This document shows, piece by piece, positions 8,282 through 18,600 of a stretch of DNA of 53,597 nucleotides. The position numbers and the translations under genes were made by a program. Every line of letters begins with the position of its first letter. Within the stretch, counting starts at the first letter, position 1. The notes beneath the pieces were generated by a model. That model had not been told where the DNA came from. It saw nothing but the letters and a program-made list of their open reading frames with translations, and ran no database searches. Origin of the DNA: JADKFD01 sp050250665 (lineage in GTDB: Bacteria; Pseudomonadota; Gammaproteobacteria; Xanthomonadales; SZUA-5); contig JBFWOF010000045.1 in NCBI GenBank assembly GCA_050250665.1, forward strand, positions 1 to 53,597, given 5' to 3'.

Positions 8282-8956
8282 ATGGCTTTTTATGCCGAAT
8301 TGTTGAACGACACCTCTGCCGAGCGGGCGCGCCTGCAGAGTCTGCCCATCATCCGTGATGCCCTGAACGGTCGGGTCACGCTGAGCGAGTACCGACGCTT
8401 TCTGGTCGAGGCCTATCACCACGTCAAGCACACCGTGCCCCTGATGATGGCTTGCGGCGCGCGCCTGCCGGAACGACTGGAATGGTTGCGCGGCGCCCTG
8501 ACCGAGTACATCGAAGAGGAATATGGCCATCAGGAGTGGATCCTCGACGACATCGCGGCCTGCGGCGGCGATGTCGCCAGCGCCCGGAGCAGTGCCCCGT
8601 CGGCAGCCACCGAGCTGATGGTGGCCTATGCCTATGACACCGTCATGCGTGGCAATCCGGTGGGTTTCTTCGGCATGGTGCTGGTCCTGGAGGGCACCAG
8701 CACGGCACTCGCTACCACCGCGGCAAAGGCGCTGGGCGAGCATCTGGGGGTGGACCGGACGGCGCTGCGATACCTGAGCTCGCATGGTCAGCTCGATCAG
8801 GAACACATCGGCTTCTTTGAGGGCTTGATGGAGCGGCTCGACGATGCCGGCGATCGCGAAGCGGTGACCCGTGCTGCGCGGATGTTCTATCGCCTGTATG
8901 GCGCCGTGTTCGAATCGATACGCGAGGCCGCGCCGGCACTGGCGGAGGCCGCATGA
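8282..8956 (+). CDS. haem-oxygenase-like di-iron oxidase (TenA/PqqC-like fold)
   Basis: This 224-residue all-alpha protein resembles the iron-containing redox enzyme family. The complete six-ligand pattern can be read: Glu80-x2-His83 (in YIEEEYGHQEW), Glu137 (VLVLEGTS), and His168-x3-Asp172-x2-His175 (SSHGQLDQEH). This spacing closely matches that recalled for the fatty-acid decarboxylase UndA and for CADD. That points to an O2-activating oxidase rather than thiaminase TenA, which needs a catalytic Cys. It starts 7 bases after the ligase stop, with GAGGAATCC upstream, and its own stop overlaps the SDR start by four bases. Its substrate is probably the acid handled by the ligase. Confidence 0.82.
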   Translation: MAFYAELLNDTSAERARLQSLPIIRDALNGRVTLSEYRRFLVEAYHHVKHTVPLMMACGARLPERLEWLRGALTEYIEEEYGHQEWILDDIAACGGDVASARSSAPSAATELMVAYAYDTVMRGNPVGFFGMVLVLEGTSTALATTAAKALGEHLGVDRTALRYLSSHGQLDQEHIGFFEGLMERLDDAGDREAVTRAARMFYRLYGAVFESIREAAPALAEAA

Positions 8957-9759
8957 ACCTGGCCCAGCGAACTTTCCTGATCACCGGCGCCACCGGAGGC
9001 ATCGGCGGTGCTCTGGCGCGCGCTCTGGCCGAGCGCGGAGCGCGTCTGCGCGTCCACGGACGCAAGGCCGAACGCATGACGGCACTGCTGAAATCGCTGC
9101 CGGGTGAGACCCGCTCGCTGCTGGGCGATCTGGCAACCTCGGATGGCCGGGCCGAACTGGTGCGCTTCGCCGCCAGCGATGGCGGCGTCGATGCGGTGGT
9201 ACTGAACGCGGCCGGTGGACATTTCGGCCTGTATGCCTCGATGCAGCCGGCCGAGATCGAGCAACTGCTCTGTACCGATCTGCTCGCACCGATGCTGTTG
9301 ACGCATGCGCTGCTGCCGCAGCTGTCGGCGCGTCCGCAGGGTGCGCTGGTGATGATCGGTTCCACGCTGGGCCAGATCGGGCATCCTGGATTTGCCGCCT
9401 ATGGCGCCGCCAAGGGCGGGCTGCGCACTTTTGCCGAAGCGCTGTCGCGGGAACTGGGTGCGCAGGGACCGCGCCTGCTGTGGGTGTCACCTCGCAGCAC
9501 CCGAACCGCGATGAACAGCGCCTCAGCGCGGGCGATGAATGCCGAGTTGAACGTCGCCGAGGATCCGCCGGAGGCCGTGGCCGCAGCCATCGTCGATGCG
9601 CTGGAGCGGGATCGACCGCGGGTGCAGATGGGTCTGGCCGAGAAGGTCTTCGTGCGCCTCAACGCGGTCATCCCGGCACTGGTGGATCGCGCCATGTCCA
9701 GCAAGCTCGCCACCATCCAGCGGCACGCCCGCAATGCTCAACCACAAACCCAATCGTGA
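8953..9759 (+). CDS. short-chain dehydrogenase/reductase
   Basis: This is a 268-residue classical SDR. It has the cofactor motif TGATGGIG (11-18), LNAAGG (84-89), catalytic Ser137 and a YGAAK pair (Tyr150, Lys154). The C-terminal 60 residues (ALVDRAMSSK and neighbours) are basic and hydrophobic, as in SDRs that act on lipid-like substrates. It probably interconverts an alcohol and an aldehyde or ketone produced by the upstream oxidase and ligase. The start ATG overlaps the upstream stop (ATGA), indicating translational coupling. The specificity for NADH or NADPH is not clear. Confidence 0.88.
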   Translation: MNLAQRTFLITGATGGIGGALARALAERGARLRVHGRKAERMTALLKSLPGETRSLLGDLATSDGRAELVRFAASDGGVDAVVLNAAGGHFGLYASMQPAEIEQLLCTDLLAPMLLTHALLPQLSARPQGALVMIGSTLGQIGHPGFAAYGAAKGGLRTFAEALSRELGAQGPRLLWVSPRSTRTAMNSASARAMNAELNVAEDPPEAVAAAIVDALERDRPRVQMGLAEKVFVRLNAVIPALVDRAMSSKLATIQRHARNAQPQTQS

Positions 9760-9772
9760 ACGGAGAAAGATC

Positions 9773-10426
9773 ATGAAGCACCAATCGGCCACCAGCCGGC
9801 ATCTGGCCCTGGCTCTGCTGCTGGGCATCTGCGCTGCACCGGCTTTCGCCAACATCATGGATGAGCTCGCGCCCCTGCAGCGGCGCTGGGCCGAGGTCCA
9901 GTACCAGACACCCGAAAAGGCCCGCGCTGACGCTTTCGAGCAATTGGCCGGTGAGGCCGAACAACTGGTCCACAGTCATGCCGGTGCTGCGGAGCCCCTG
10001 ATCTGGCAGGGCATCATCCTGTCGACCTGGGCCGGCGCCAAGGGCGGGCTGGGTGCATTGGCACTGTGCAAACAGGCCAGACAGAGCCTGGAGGCGGCGA
10101 TCAAGATCGATCCGGCGGCACTTGATGGCTCTGCCTATACCAGTCTTGGAAGTCTCTACTACCAGGTGCCCGGCTGGCCGGTGGGCTTCGGTGATGATGA
10201 CAAGGCCGAGGAACTGCTGAAAAAGGCGCTGGCGCTGGCGCCCGACGGCATCGACGCCAACTTCTTCTACGGCGACTACCTGATAGACCAGGGCCGCTAT
10301 GGCGAAGCGGTTACCGTGCTCGAACACGCGGCGGCGTCAGCGCCGCGGCCTGGGCGCGAACTGGCCGACCAGGGGCGTCAGGCAGAAATCCAGACCAAGT
10401 TGGCCAAGGCGCGCGCCAAGCTCTGA
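9773..10426 (+). CDS. secreted TPR-like periplasmic protein
   Basis: This 217-residue protein has a clear signal peptide (residues 1-29, LALALLLGICAAPAFA, cleavage before Asn). Alpha-helical repeats follow, with TPR character: YTSLGSLYYQVPGWPVGFGD, KAEELLKKALALAPDG and YGEAVTVLEHA. It has no catalytic motif and is probably a scaffold or a partner for transport in the periplasm. It starts 13 bases after the SDR stop with a good GGAGAAAG ribosome site. It is the only exported product of the operon, which hints that the pathway's product or target lies in the envelope. Confidence 0.75.
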   Translation: MKHQSATSRHLALALLLGICAAPAFANIMDELAPLQRRWAEVQYQTPEKARADAFEQLAGEAEQLVHSHAGAAEPLIWQGIILSTWAGAKGGLGALALCKQARQSLEAAIKIDPAALDGSAYTSLGSLYYQVPGWPVGFGDDDKAEELLKKALALAPDGIDANFFYGDYLIDQGRYGEAVTVLEHAAASAPRPGRELADQGRQAEIQTKLAKARAKL

Positions 10427-10862
10427 CCCGGTGCCGATGGCAGTAGGGCAAGAGCGGTGGCGAGGTCCCGTCTATGCCCGATTTTCGGGATCACCAATCC
10501 TAAGCTATTGATCAAGAGAGCTTTTGGCGGTCCAGGGTAGGCCGAGGGTGCGCGCCGCAGGCGCGTTCCCCGGCGGACGCGGCTCTCCATGAACCCATGT
10601 CGCAGGTTATTGATTTGTCCTCTGCGTGAGCGCAACGCTGGCTTTAATCGTCTGTAGGAGCGCCCTTGCGGCGCGACCGCTGCGTGCGGACGTGCGACTT
10701 CCCGGTCGCGACGCGAGGTCGCTCCTGCAGGCCAGCTGGTGGTTCATGGCCCGTGCGCAGTGTCGGACCGGTACAGCTGGCTCGCAGCATGCCTCCACCG
10801 CAGGAAAAGTGTCTGGAAGCACGCTGCCGGCATCTGTGCCCATCTTCGAGTTTCGGATGTAG
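10427..10862. repeat. gene-free region with REP-like inverted pair at 10652-10730
   Basis: The 436 bases after the operon hold no convincing gene. At 10652-10730 the arms CTGTAGGAGCG...CGCGACCG and CGGTCGCG...CGCTCCTGCAG form an inverted pair of the same family as the copies at 33 and 173. A GGGTGCGCGCCGCAGGCGCG hairpin lies near 10540. No T-tract terminator was found. Confidence 0.65.
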
Positions 10863-10886
10863 AGACGTCTAGACGTCCAGACGTCT
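10863..10886. promoter_or_regulatory. three contiguous met boxes (MetJ operator)
   Basis: Three 8-bp boxes abut without spacers: the first and third read AGACGTCT and the second AGACGTCC. The MetJ consensus is AGACGTCT, so 23 of 24 bases match. MetJ with S-adenosylmethionine binds such tandem boxes cooperatively. A TATGCT (10894-10899) follows as a possible -10, and the metB start is 46 bases beyond the boxes. Repression of metB by methionine sufficiency is inferred. Confidence 0.88.
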
Positions 10887-10932
10887 ATGTGGTTATGCTC
10901 TGGCCCACGCCATTCAACGCCGGAGTCCGCCC

Positions 10933-12120
10933 GTGAGCAGCTGTAGCCAGACCACCAACGCCGTCCGCGCCGCCATTGACAGTGATCGCGCCCATGGCGC
11001 CATCGTGCCGCCGCTGTGCCTGTCCAGCAATTTCAGCTTTGCCGGATTCGCCGAGCCGCGTAAGTACGACTACACCCGATCGGGCAATCCCACCCGCGAT
11101 GCGCTGGCCGAAGCTCTGGCGGAACTGGAAGGCGGTGCCGGTGCCGTGGTGACCTGCACCGGGATGGCGGCAGTGACGCTGGCGCTGCAGCTGGTGCCCG
11201 AGGGTGGACTGCTGGTGGCGCCGCACGATTGCTACGGCGGTACCTGGCGGCTGTTCGATACGCTGGCGCGGCGCGGTCGCTTCCGTCTGAAGCTGATCGA
11301 TCAGGGCGATCTCGCCGCAGTCGAGCAAGCCTTCTCGGAGAAGGTCGATCTGTTCTGGATTGAGACGCCGAGCAATCCGCTGCTGCGCGTGGTCGACATC
11401 GCCCAGCTGGTCGATCTGGCCCATCAGAAGGGCACCCGAGTGCTGGTCGACAACACCTTTCTGTCGCCGCTGTGGCAGCGCCCCCTGGATCTGGGCGCCG
11501 ATCTGGTGTTGCACTCGACCACCAAGTACCTGAACGGCCACAGCGACGTGGTCGGCGGCGCCATCATCAGCCGCGATCAGGCCCTGCACGAGGAACTGGC
11601 CTGGTGGAACAACGTCCTCGGCCTCACCGGTGCGCCCTTCGACATCTATCTGACGCTGCGCGGTTTGCGGACGCTGGCCGCGCGCCTGCGCGTGCATGCC
11701 GAAAACGCGCTGGAGCTGGCCAGAGGGCTGCAAGCCCATCCGGCGGTGGAGCGAGTGTTTTTCCCGGGATTGGAATCCGATCCCGGCCACGCGCTGGCCA
11801 AACGCCAGCAACGCAGCTTCGGCGCCATGCTCAGCTTCGAGTTGCGCGGCGGCGAAGCCCAGGTGCGGGCGCTGCTGGACGGTTTGCGCTGCTTCTCGCT
11901 GGCCGAATCACTGGGCGGTGTGGAGAGTCTGATCGCGCACCCGGCCACGATGACCCACGCCTCGATGACCGCAGAAGCCCGCGCCGTGGCCGGAATCTCT
12001 GACCGTCTGCTGCGCGTATCGGTGGGGATCGAGGACCTCGTCGACCTGAAAGCCGATCTGCTGGCAGGTCTGGACCGGGCTCTGGCAGCCGAGGACTCGC
12101 GCCTGCGCCGGGCGGCCTGA
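10933..12120 (+). CDS. metB: cystathionine gamma-synthase (PLP-dependent Cys/Met metabolism enzyme)
   Basis: This 395-residue fold-type I PLP enzyme condenses O-succinyl- or O-acetylhomoserine with cysteine to give cystathionine. The PLP lysine is Lys198 in LHSTTKYLNGHSDVVGG. Other family signatures are YTRSGNPTR, DNTFLSP and the C-terminal RLLRVSVGIEDLVDL. Cystathionine beta- and gamma-lyases are close relatives, but the met-box operator upstream favours a biosynthetic role. The start is a GTG at 10933. It appears monocistronic; a dispersed repeat follows from 12170. Confidence 0.9.
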   Translation: MSSCSQTTNAVRAAIDSDRAHGAIVPPLCLSSNFSFAGFAEPRKYDYTRSGNPTRDALAEALAELEGGAGAVVTCTGMAAVTLALQLVPEGGLLVAPHDCYGGTWRLFDTLARRGRFRLKLIDQGDLAAVEQAFSEKVDLFWIETPSNPLLRVVDIAQLVDLAHQKGTRVLVDNTFLSPLWQRPLDLGADLVLHSTTKYLNGHSDVVGGAIISRDQALHEELAWWNNVLGLTGAPFDIYLTLRGLRTLAARLRVHAENALELARGLQAHPAVERVFFPGLESDPGHALAKRQQRSFGAMLSFELRGGEAQVRALLDGLRCFSLAESLGGVESLIAHPATMTHASMTAEARAVAGISDRLLRVSVGIEDLVDLKADLLAGLDRALAAEDSRLRRAA

Positions 12121-12169
12121 GGTCGCAGCGGCCCTGAGGAGGGTGCGCGCCGCTCTTGCCTGAGCGCCT

Positions 12170-12315
12170 GTAGCGCGGCTCCGGCGCGCGTGTGAGCAGG
12201 TGAGTGCCCGCGGATATTTGCGCCGGCGGCCGCGGCTCCGGGAGCGGCCGCCGGGCGCCTCGCGTGTGTGGACTGGCGCTCGATCAAACCCGGCAGACGC
12301 GAAGGACCCGGCCTA
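12170..12315 (+). repeat. about 146-bp dispersed repeat, copy 1
   Basis: This runs from GTAGCGCGGCTCCGGCGCGC to GACCCGGCCTA. A second copy in the opposite orientation lies at 44146-44296. Both ends and a central GCGCCGGCGGCCGCGGCTC block match; the spacers differ. It occupies most of the 366-base metB to 12487 gap. The remainder holds a small AGGTAAGCGCAGCGCACCTG hairpin and no gene. Confidence 0.75.
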
Positions 12316-12486
12316 GGTCTGAGGAGGGTGCGCGGCCGAGTAGGTAGCCCAGGTAAGCGCAGCGCACCTGGGAAGGCGGCAAGAGCCTCCAGACAAGTCT
12401 GGACCCACAAGGGCTCGGCGTTGCTTTGCATCATCCCCGGCATTCACGCATAAAGACGCTTTCCGAGGATTCCCGGGAGTCATCGA

Positions 12487-13407
12487 ATGAAGCGGTTCTG
12501 GCGCTGGCTGATCGCGCTCGTATTCATCGCGCTGGCGACTATTGCCTACAAGATGCTCTGGGAGTCACCAACGCCCATCGCTGGTGCCTTCAATATCGAT
12601 CTCCAGGCCGCACGTGGGCTGGTCACCGATGGTGCCGGCCCCGTCGAAGTTCGTGCGATCAAGGTGGCCGAGGCCTCGGCACCGCTGGGCGCCATGGTGG
12701 CGGGGAAGTCCCTGTTCACGCAGAAGTCGCTGGTCATCGTGACCTACCAGCTGGTCTATGCCGACGGCAGCACCGTGATGATCGACAGCGCCCACGACCT
12801 GTCGCTGCACCAGCGGAATTTTGCGCCGGACGGTGCCGGTTTCGATCAGGATGCCTTCGACCGGATGCAGCAGGGCCTGCGGGCGGCCACGCTGATCCTC
12901 GTGACCCACGAACACCTGGATCATCTGGGCGGTATCGCCCAGTCATCCTATCTGGCTGAGCTGGCGCCCAAAGCCTGGTTGACCCGGGCGCAACTCACCG
13001 GGCCGACGCTGTCGCATGTCCAGTTCAAGCCCGGCGACCTCGAGCGCTTCGCGCCGGTGGATCTGAAGACGCCGACGTCCCCGGCACCCGGTGTCGTCGT
13101 GATTCCGGCGCCCGGGCATTCGACCGGCTCGCAGCTGATCTATGTGCGCCGCGCCGATGGCCATGAGTTCCTGTTTGTCGGCGACATAGCCTGGCACGCC
13201 GATGCCATTCGCCAGACCACCGGCCGGCCTCATGTGGTCAGCCACTACATGCTGCAGGAAGACCGCCAGGCCGTCGCCAACCAGTTGCTGGCCCTGCAGC
13301 CGCTGTTGGCGAAAGGCGAGCCGACCCTGATCGTGGCCCATGATGACGCGCAATACCGGGATTTGCTTGAGCGGGGCTTGGTGGTCGAGGGCCTGAAGTT
13401 GCCCTGA
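12487..13407 (+). CDS. membrane-anchored metallo-beta-lactamase-fold hydrolase
   Basis: This is a 306-residue protein. One N-terminal hydrophobic helix (about 5-23, WRWLIALVFIALATIAY) serves as an anchor or uncleaved signal. The metallo-beta-lactamase core is complete: THEHLDHLGG gives His141, His143, Asp145 and His146; PAPGHSTGS gives His211; FVGDIAWH gives Asp233; and IVAHDD gives His285. A binuclear metal hydrolase acting in the periplasm is inferred. The substrate is unknown; the fold suits lactones, thioesters or phosphodiesters as well as beta-lactams, and nothing points specifically to antibiotic resistance. GGGAG lies about 8 bases before the ATG. Confidence 0.82.
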   Translation: MKRFWRWLIALVFIALATIAYKMLWESPTPIAGAFNIDLQAARGLVTDGAGPVEVRAIKVAEASAPLGAMVAGKSLFTQKSLVIVTYQLVYADGSTVMIDSAHDLSLHQRNFAPDGAGFDQDAFDRMQQGLRAATLILVTHEHLDHLGGIAQSSYLAELAPKAWLTRAQLTGPTLSHVQFKPGDLERFAPVDLKTPTSPAPGVVVIPAPGHSTGSQLIYVRRADGHEFLFVGDIAWHADAIRQTTGRPHVVSHYMLQEDRQAVANQLLALQPLLAKGEPTLIVAHDDAQYRDLLERGLVVEGLKLP

Positions 13408-13426
13408 GATCGTCAGTACGCCGTCG

Positions 13427-13612
13427 GTTGTCGGTTGTCGGTTGTCGGAGCGTCAGGCCGCTCCCGCTCTCTGTGGGAGCGGGCTCCGCCCGCGATTCGG
13501 CCCGGTCACGTCGGTTGCCGTGAACGTAGGTCACGTTGCCCGCGTTGCGGGCTACGTGACATTGGCGCCGCGATGTCACGTAGGCCATGAAGCATGGCCA
13601 ACGTGACCTACT
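13427..13612. repeat. composite: heptamer run, REP hairpin, long inverted repeat
   Basis: In order there are TCGGTTG heptamers (about 13427-13448), a TGTGGGAGCGGGCTCCGCCC hairpin (13471-13497), and an inverted repeat. The inverted repeat has GTAGGTCACGTTG (13526-13538) and its perfect complement CAACGTGACCTAC (13599-13611). Nested inside is a smaller dyad, CCCGCGTTGCGGG. The element lies between the convergent hydrolase and prfC genes. Confidence 0.75.
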
Positions 13613-13701
13613 TTGCCTTTCGGGCGGCGACGCCCGTTAGCCCCAATCAGCCGCGCGACGCCGCGCATGTCCACAGTGGCACGGCGAAGGTCCAGAGCGC
13701 C

Positions 13702-15303
<1,602 letters not shown>

Positions 15304-15570
15304 CGAGGGTCAGTGGCAGCTGCAAAAGACGGGGCGCGGATTCTCGCAGTTCCTGACTGAACCTGCAGCGTCAACGGCTGCGATGGCCCCTGACATCAAT
15401 GGATTGGGCGGCATTCGTCGACGGCAGGCGCAAGGAGCATGAGGTCGTATTAGACTGTGGACGGCTTGGATTGGGCCCATGGATCTTTGTGGCACTGATT
15501 GGTAAGATTCCAACGGCCATCCCTGCTTCGATAACTCAGCGAGTTGACGGGGCGGAGACTTTCGGTCACG

Positions 15571-15590
15571 GCGAAATCATGTGATTTCGC
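15571..15590. promoter_or_regulatory. 20-bp palindrome upstream of the first C25 gene
   Basis: GCGAAATCA and TGATTTCGC are perfect complementary 9-base arms with a central TG. The site ends 27 bases before the ATG at 15618. It could be a transcriptional operator or a 5' UTR hairpin. A second copy was not found upstream of the other two C25 genes. The rest of the 15304-15617 gap shows nothing clear. Confidence 0.55.
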
Positions 15591-15617
15591 AGGTGCTCTA
15601 ATCACAGGAAATGAGTC

Positions 15618-18600
15618 ATGTCCTTGTTTGGTCAGTATCTCGGCGATGGTTGCAGTGATTCGAAAACGCGCGTTCCAGAGTGCGTCCCTTCGAGGATCGA
15701 TGCGGCGCCATGCCGCGTCGAAAGCGCTGTCTCAACCTGGGTCCGGTTGGTAGTCGTCCTGGCAGGGATTCTTGCGTGCGCAACGGCATCCGCCGAAGTG
15801 ACCGAACTCAAGGGTTGGACCGTCGAATACAACTCCACCGCGGCGCACCCGGCCGGAACCATCAATGCGTCATTCTCGGTGCCCGCGGGAACAAATCGTT
15901 TGCTCGTCGTTGCGGTCTCTTCCTCCACGACGGGAGACTCCGCGCAGGCTGCCCATAGCGCAAGCTTCAACGCTGTCGCGCTGACCCGCATTGCCGGCAC
16001 CGAAACCAACACCGATCGGGCCCACTCGTCCATCCATCGGATTGCACTGGGCACCAGCAGCACGCCGACGGTAGCGGCTCTGGCGGTCACCGTTTCCGGC
16101 GGCACGATCAACCGGGATATCGTCTATGCCGCAGTTTACGAAGGCGTGAATCAGGCCACCCCGATCGCAGCCAGCCAGACGTCGCGCGACAACTCCGATG
16201 ACGGAACCATCAATGCCTTCGGCGCCGGACTGGCGGTGGGCGCGGGGGATCTCGGCGTCGAGATTGTGGCAGCGCACAATTCGACCAATGGCACCGTTCC
16301 GGTGATCACCTTCAACGCCAGCTGGACTTCGGTGATCGGCCCCAACGGATCGGCAGGCGCCGGAACCCAGGGCGTTGCCGACCACATTGCTTTGACGACA
16401 GCGGCAGCAAGCACCTCGCAACACACGGTCGCGCCCGATGCGCGCCATTCAATGACGGGCGTCACCGTAAACTGGGATGGCACCTTCGACCCAGGCCCGG
16501 CTCAGGACGGTGACGTTACCTTGACCGGTTCTCGTTCGCTGAATAGCTACACCACGCTCAGCGCGGGTGCTGCGGCAGGTGCCACCAGTTTCACGGTAAC
16601 CAGTGCGGCTGCATTGGCTCTGCCCGCCTGCACCGGTACCTGCGTCAACAGCAATGCGACCAGCGGCAATGGTTTCAACACCGCGCTTGGTCCGAATGAT
16701 CTGCTGATGATCTATCAGCCCCAGGAACTCGGTGGTGCGATCACGACGACCGACAGCACTGCTTTCGGTGCGGTCACTGACTACGGTCAGGCTGGACTCT
16801 ACGAATTGGTCTACGTGGCCTCGGTCGCAGCCAACACGGTCAGCATCGTGACGACAACCCCGAATTGTACTGGGCTGAAGAACAGCTACGACGCCGGCGC
16901 CATGGTGATCAGGGTGCCGCAGCTACGCAATCTGACGATCAATTCTGGAGGTGAGCTGGTGCCGGCCTCCAGCTGGAACGGCAGTACCGGCGGTGTGATT
17001 GCGCTTGATGTGCGAATCGGAGCGGCCTACAACCCGGCCAACGGCACGATTGCCATCAATGGCACTGGCCGAATTCGAGCCAACGGGGTCGGTTTTCGCG
17101 GCGGTGCCTCGGAAAACCAAACCGCCGCCTCAGGAGGCGCGCCAGTCAATACCTATCTGGCCAACGATTGTAATGCCGGAGCGCGCAAGGGCGAGAGCAT
17201 TCTGGGCTGGGCCGGTGACAACAACGGTGGTACCTGCGGCAGCCTGGCGGACAACAACGAGACCGGTTCCTACGGCAGCGCTGGATCCGGGGCCTTCAAT
17301 CGCGGTGCGCTGGCCAACGGTGGCGGTGGCGGAAACAGTCACAATGCCGGTGGCGGCGGCGGTGCCAATGGCGGCAGCGTTGCCGCCTGGAATGGCGGCG
17401 GCAACCCGGCGGCAGGTTTTGCCAGCGCCTGGGCCCTGGATGACAACACCGCAGATGCGAATGATCTGCCCACTGTGACCTCGGCCAGTACCAGCTCCGG
17501 TGGCGGTCGCGGCGGCTATACCTTTGGCAACCAGAACCGTGATGCAGCGCTGGTCGCCCCGGGCTGTACCACTTTCAACCCCGGTTGCAATGGTGGCCAG
17601 AATTGGGGTGGCAACAACCGCCTCAATCGTGGCGGATTGGGCGGGCGACCGCTCAACCGTCGTCCCCTTGGTTCAGACAGTGTCGACCGGCTGTATTTCG
17701 GCGGCGGTGGCGGCGCCGGCGACGGCAACAACACTGCTCAGCAGGGTGGCGCCGCTGGCGGCGGGCTCATATTCCTGATTGCGCAGCGCATCACCACCAA
17801 CGCCGGATCTGTCACCACGTTGATCGAGGCCAATGGCGCTGACGCTTTGCCTACGGTGCCAGGCCATAACGACGCGCCCGGTGGTGGCGGCGCTGGCGGC
17901 ACCATCGTTGCCCTCATCAATCTTTCGATTGCCAGCAATGTGCGCTTCGGTGCCAACGGCGGCACCGGCGGCAACCAGTTGATTACCAATGATGAATCTG
18001 AAGGCCCCGGCGGCGGCGGTAGTGGCGGGGTCATTTCCGTGGCCGCCGGTTCTGGTGCGCCACAGATTCAGGTGCTGGGCGCTCTGGGCGGCACCAGCTC
18101 CAGTACGTCTGTCACCGAGTTCACCCAGAACGGGGCCACAAATGGTGGTGCCGGCAGCCAGGGCGCCGCGCCACCCCGCAACAGCCAACCGCTGCTGTGC
18201 CTGCAGGACGGCAGCACCTTCACCACACCGGTGACCAACAGCTTCTTCCGGGCGCGACGTGAGGATGGACAGCTGACGATCCAATTCGCTTCCAGTGCCG
18301 AGGCCGGAAACCTCGGCTATCGCCTGTACGCGGACAAGGACGGCAAACGGGTGTCTATCGACGGCTTGATCGCCAGTCGCGTCATTGATTCGGAACTGCC
18401 GCAGAGTTACGAGCTGAGCATTCCCGATGCCGGATACGACCAGCTCTATCTGGCCGATGTCAGCATCACCGGCGACGAAGTTCAGCGCGGACCCTTCACC
18501 ATCGGCCAGGCCTACGGGGCCATGCCGACGGCAGACATGTACGACTGGGCGCAAGCGCATGCCGAATTGTCGCAAGTTGCACTGCAGCGCGGTCTGGGTG

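Noticed and set aside
10857..10932. SAM riboswitch upstream of metB
   Set aside because: The leader is too short and has no pairing scaffold; the tandem met boxes explain regulation better.
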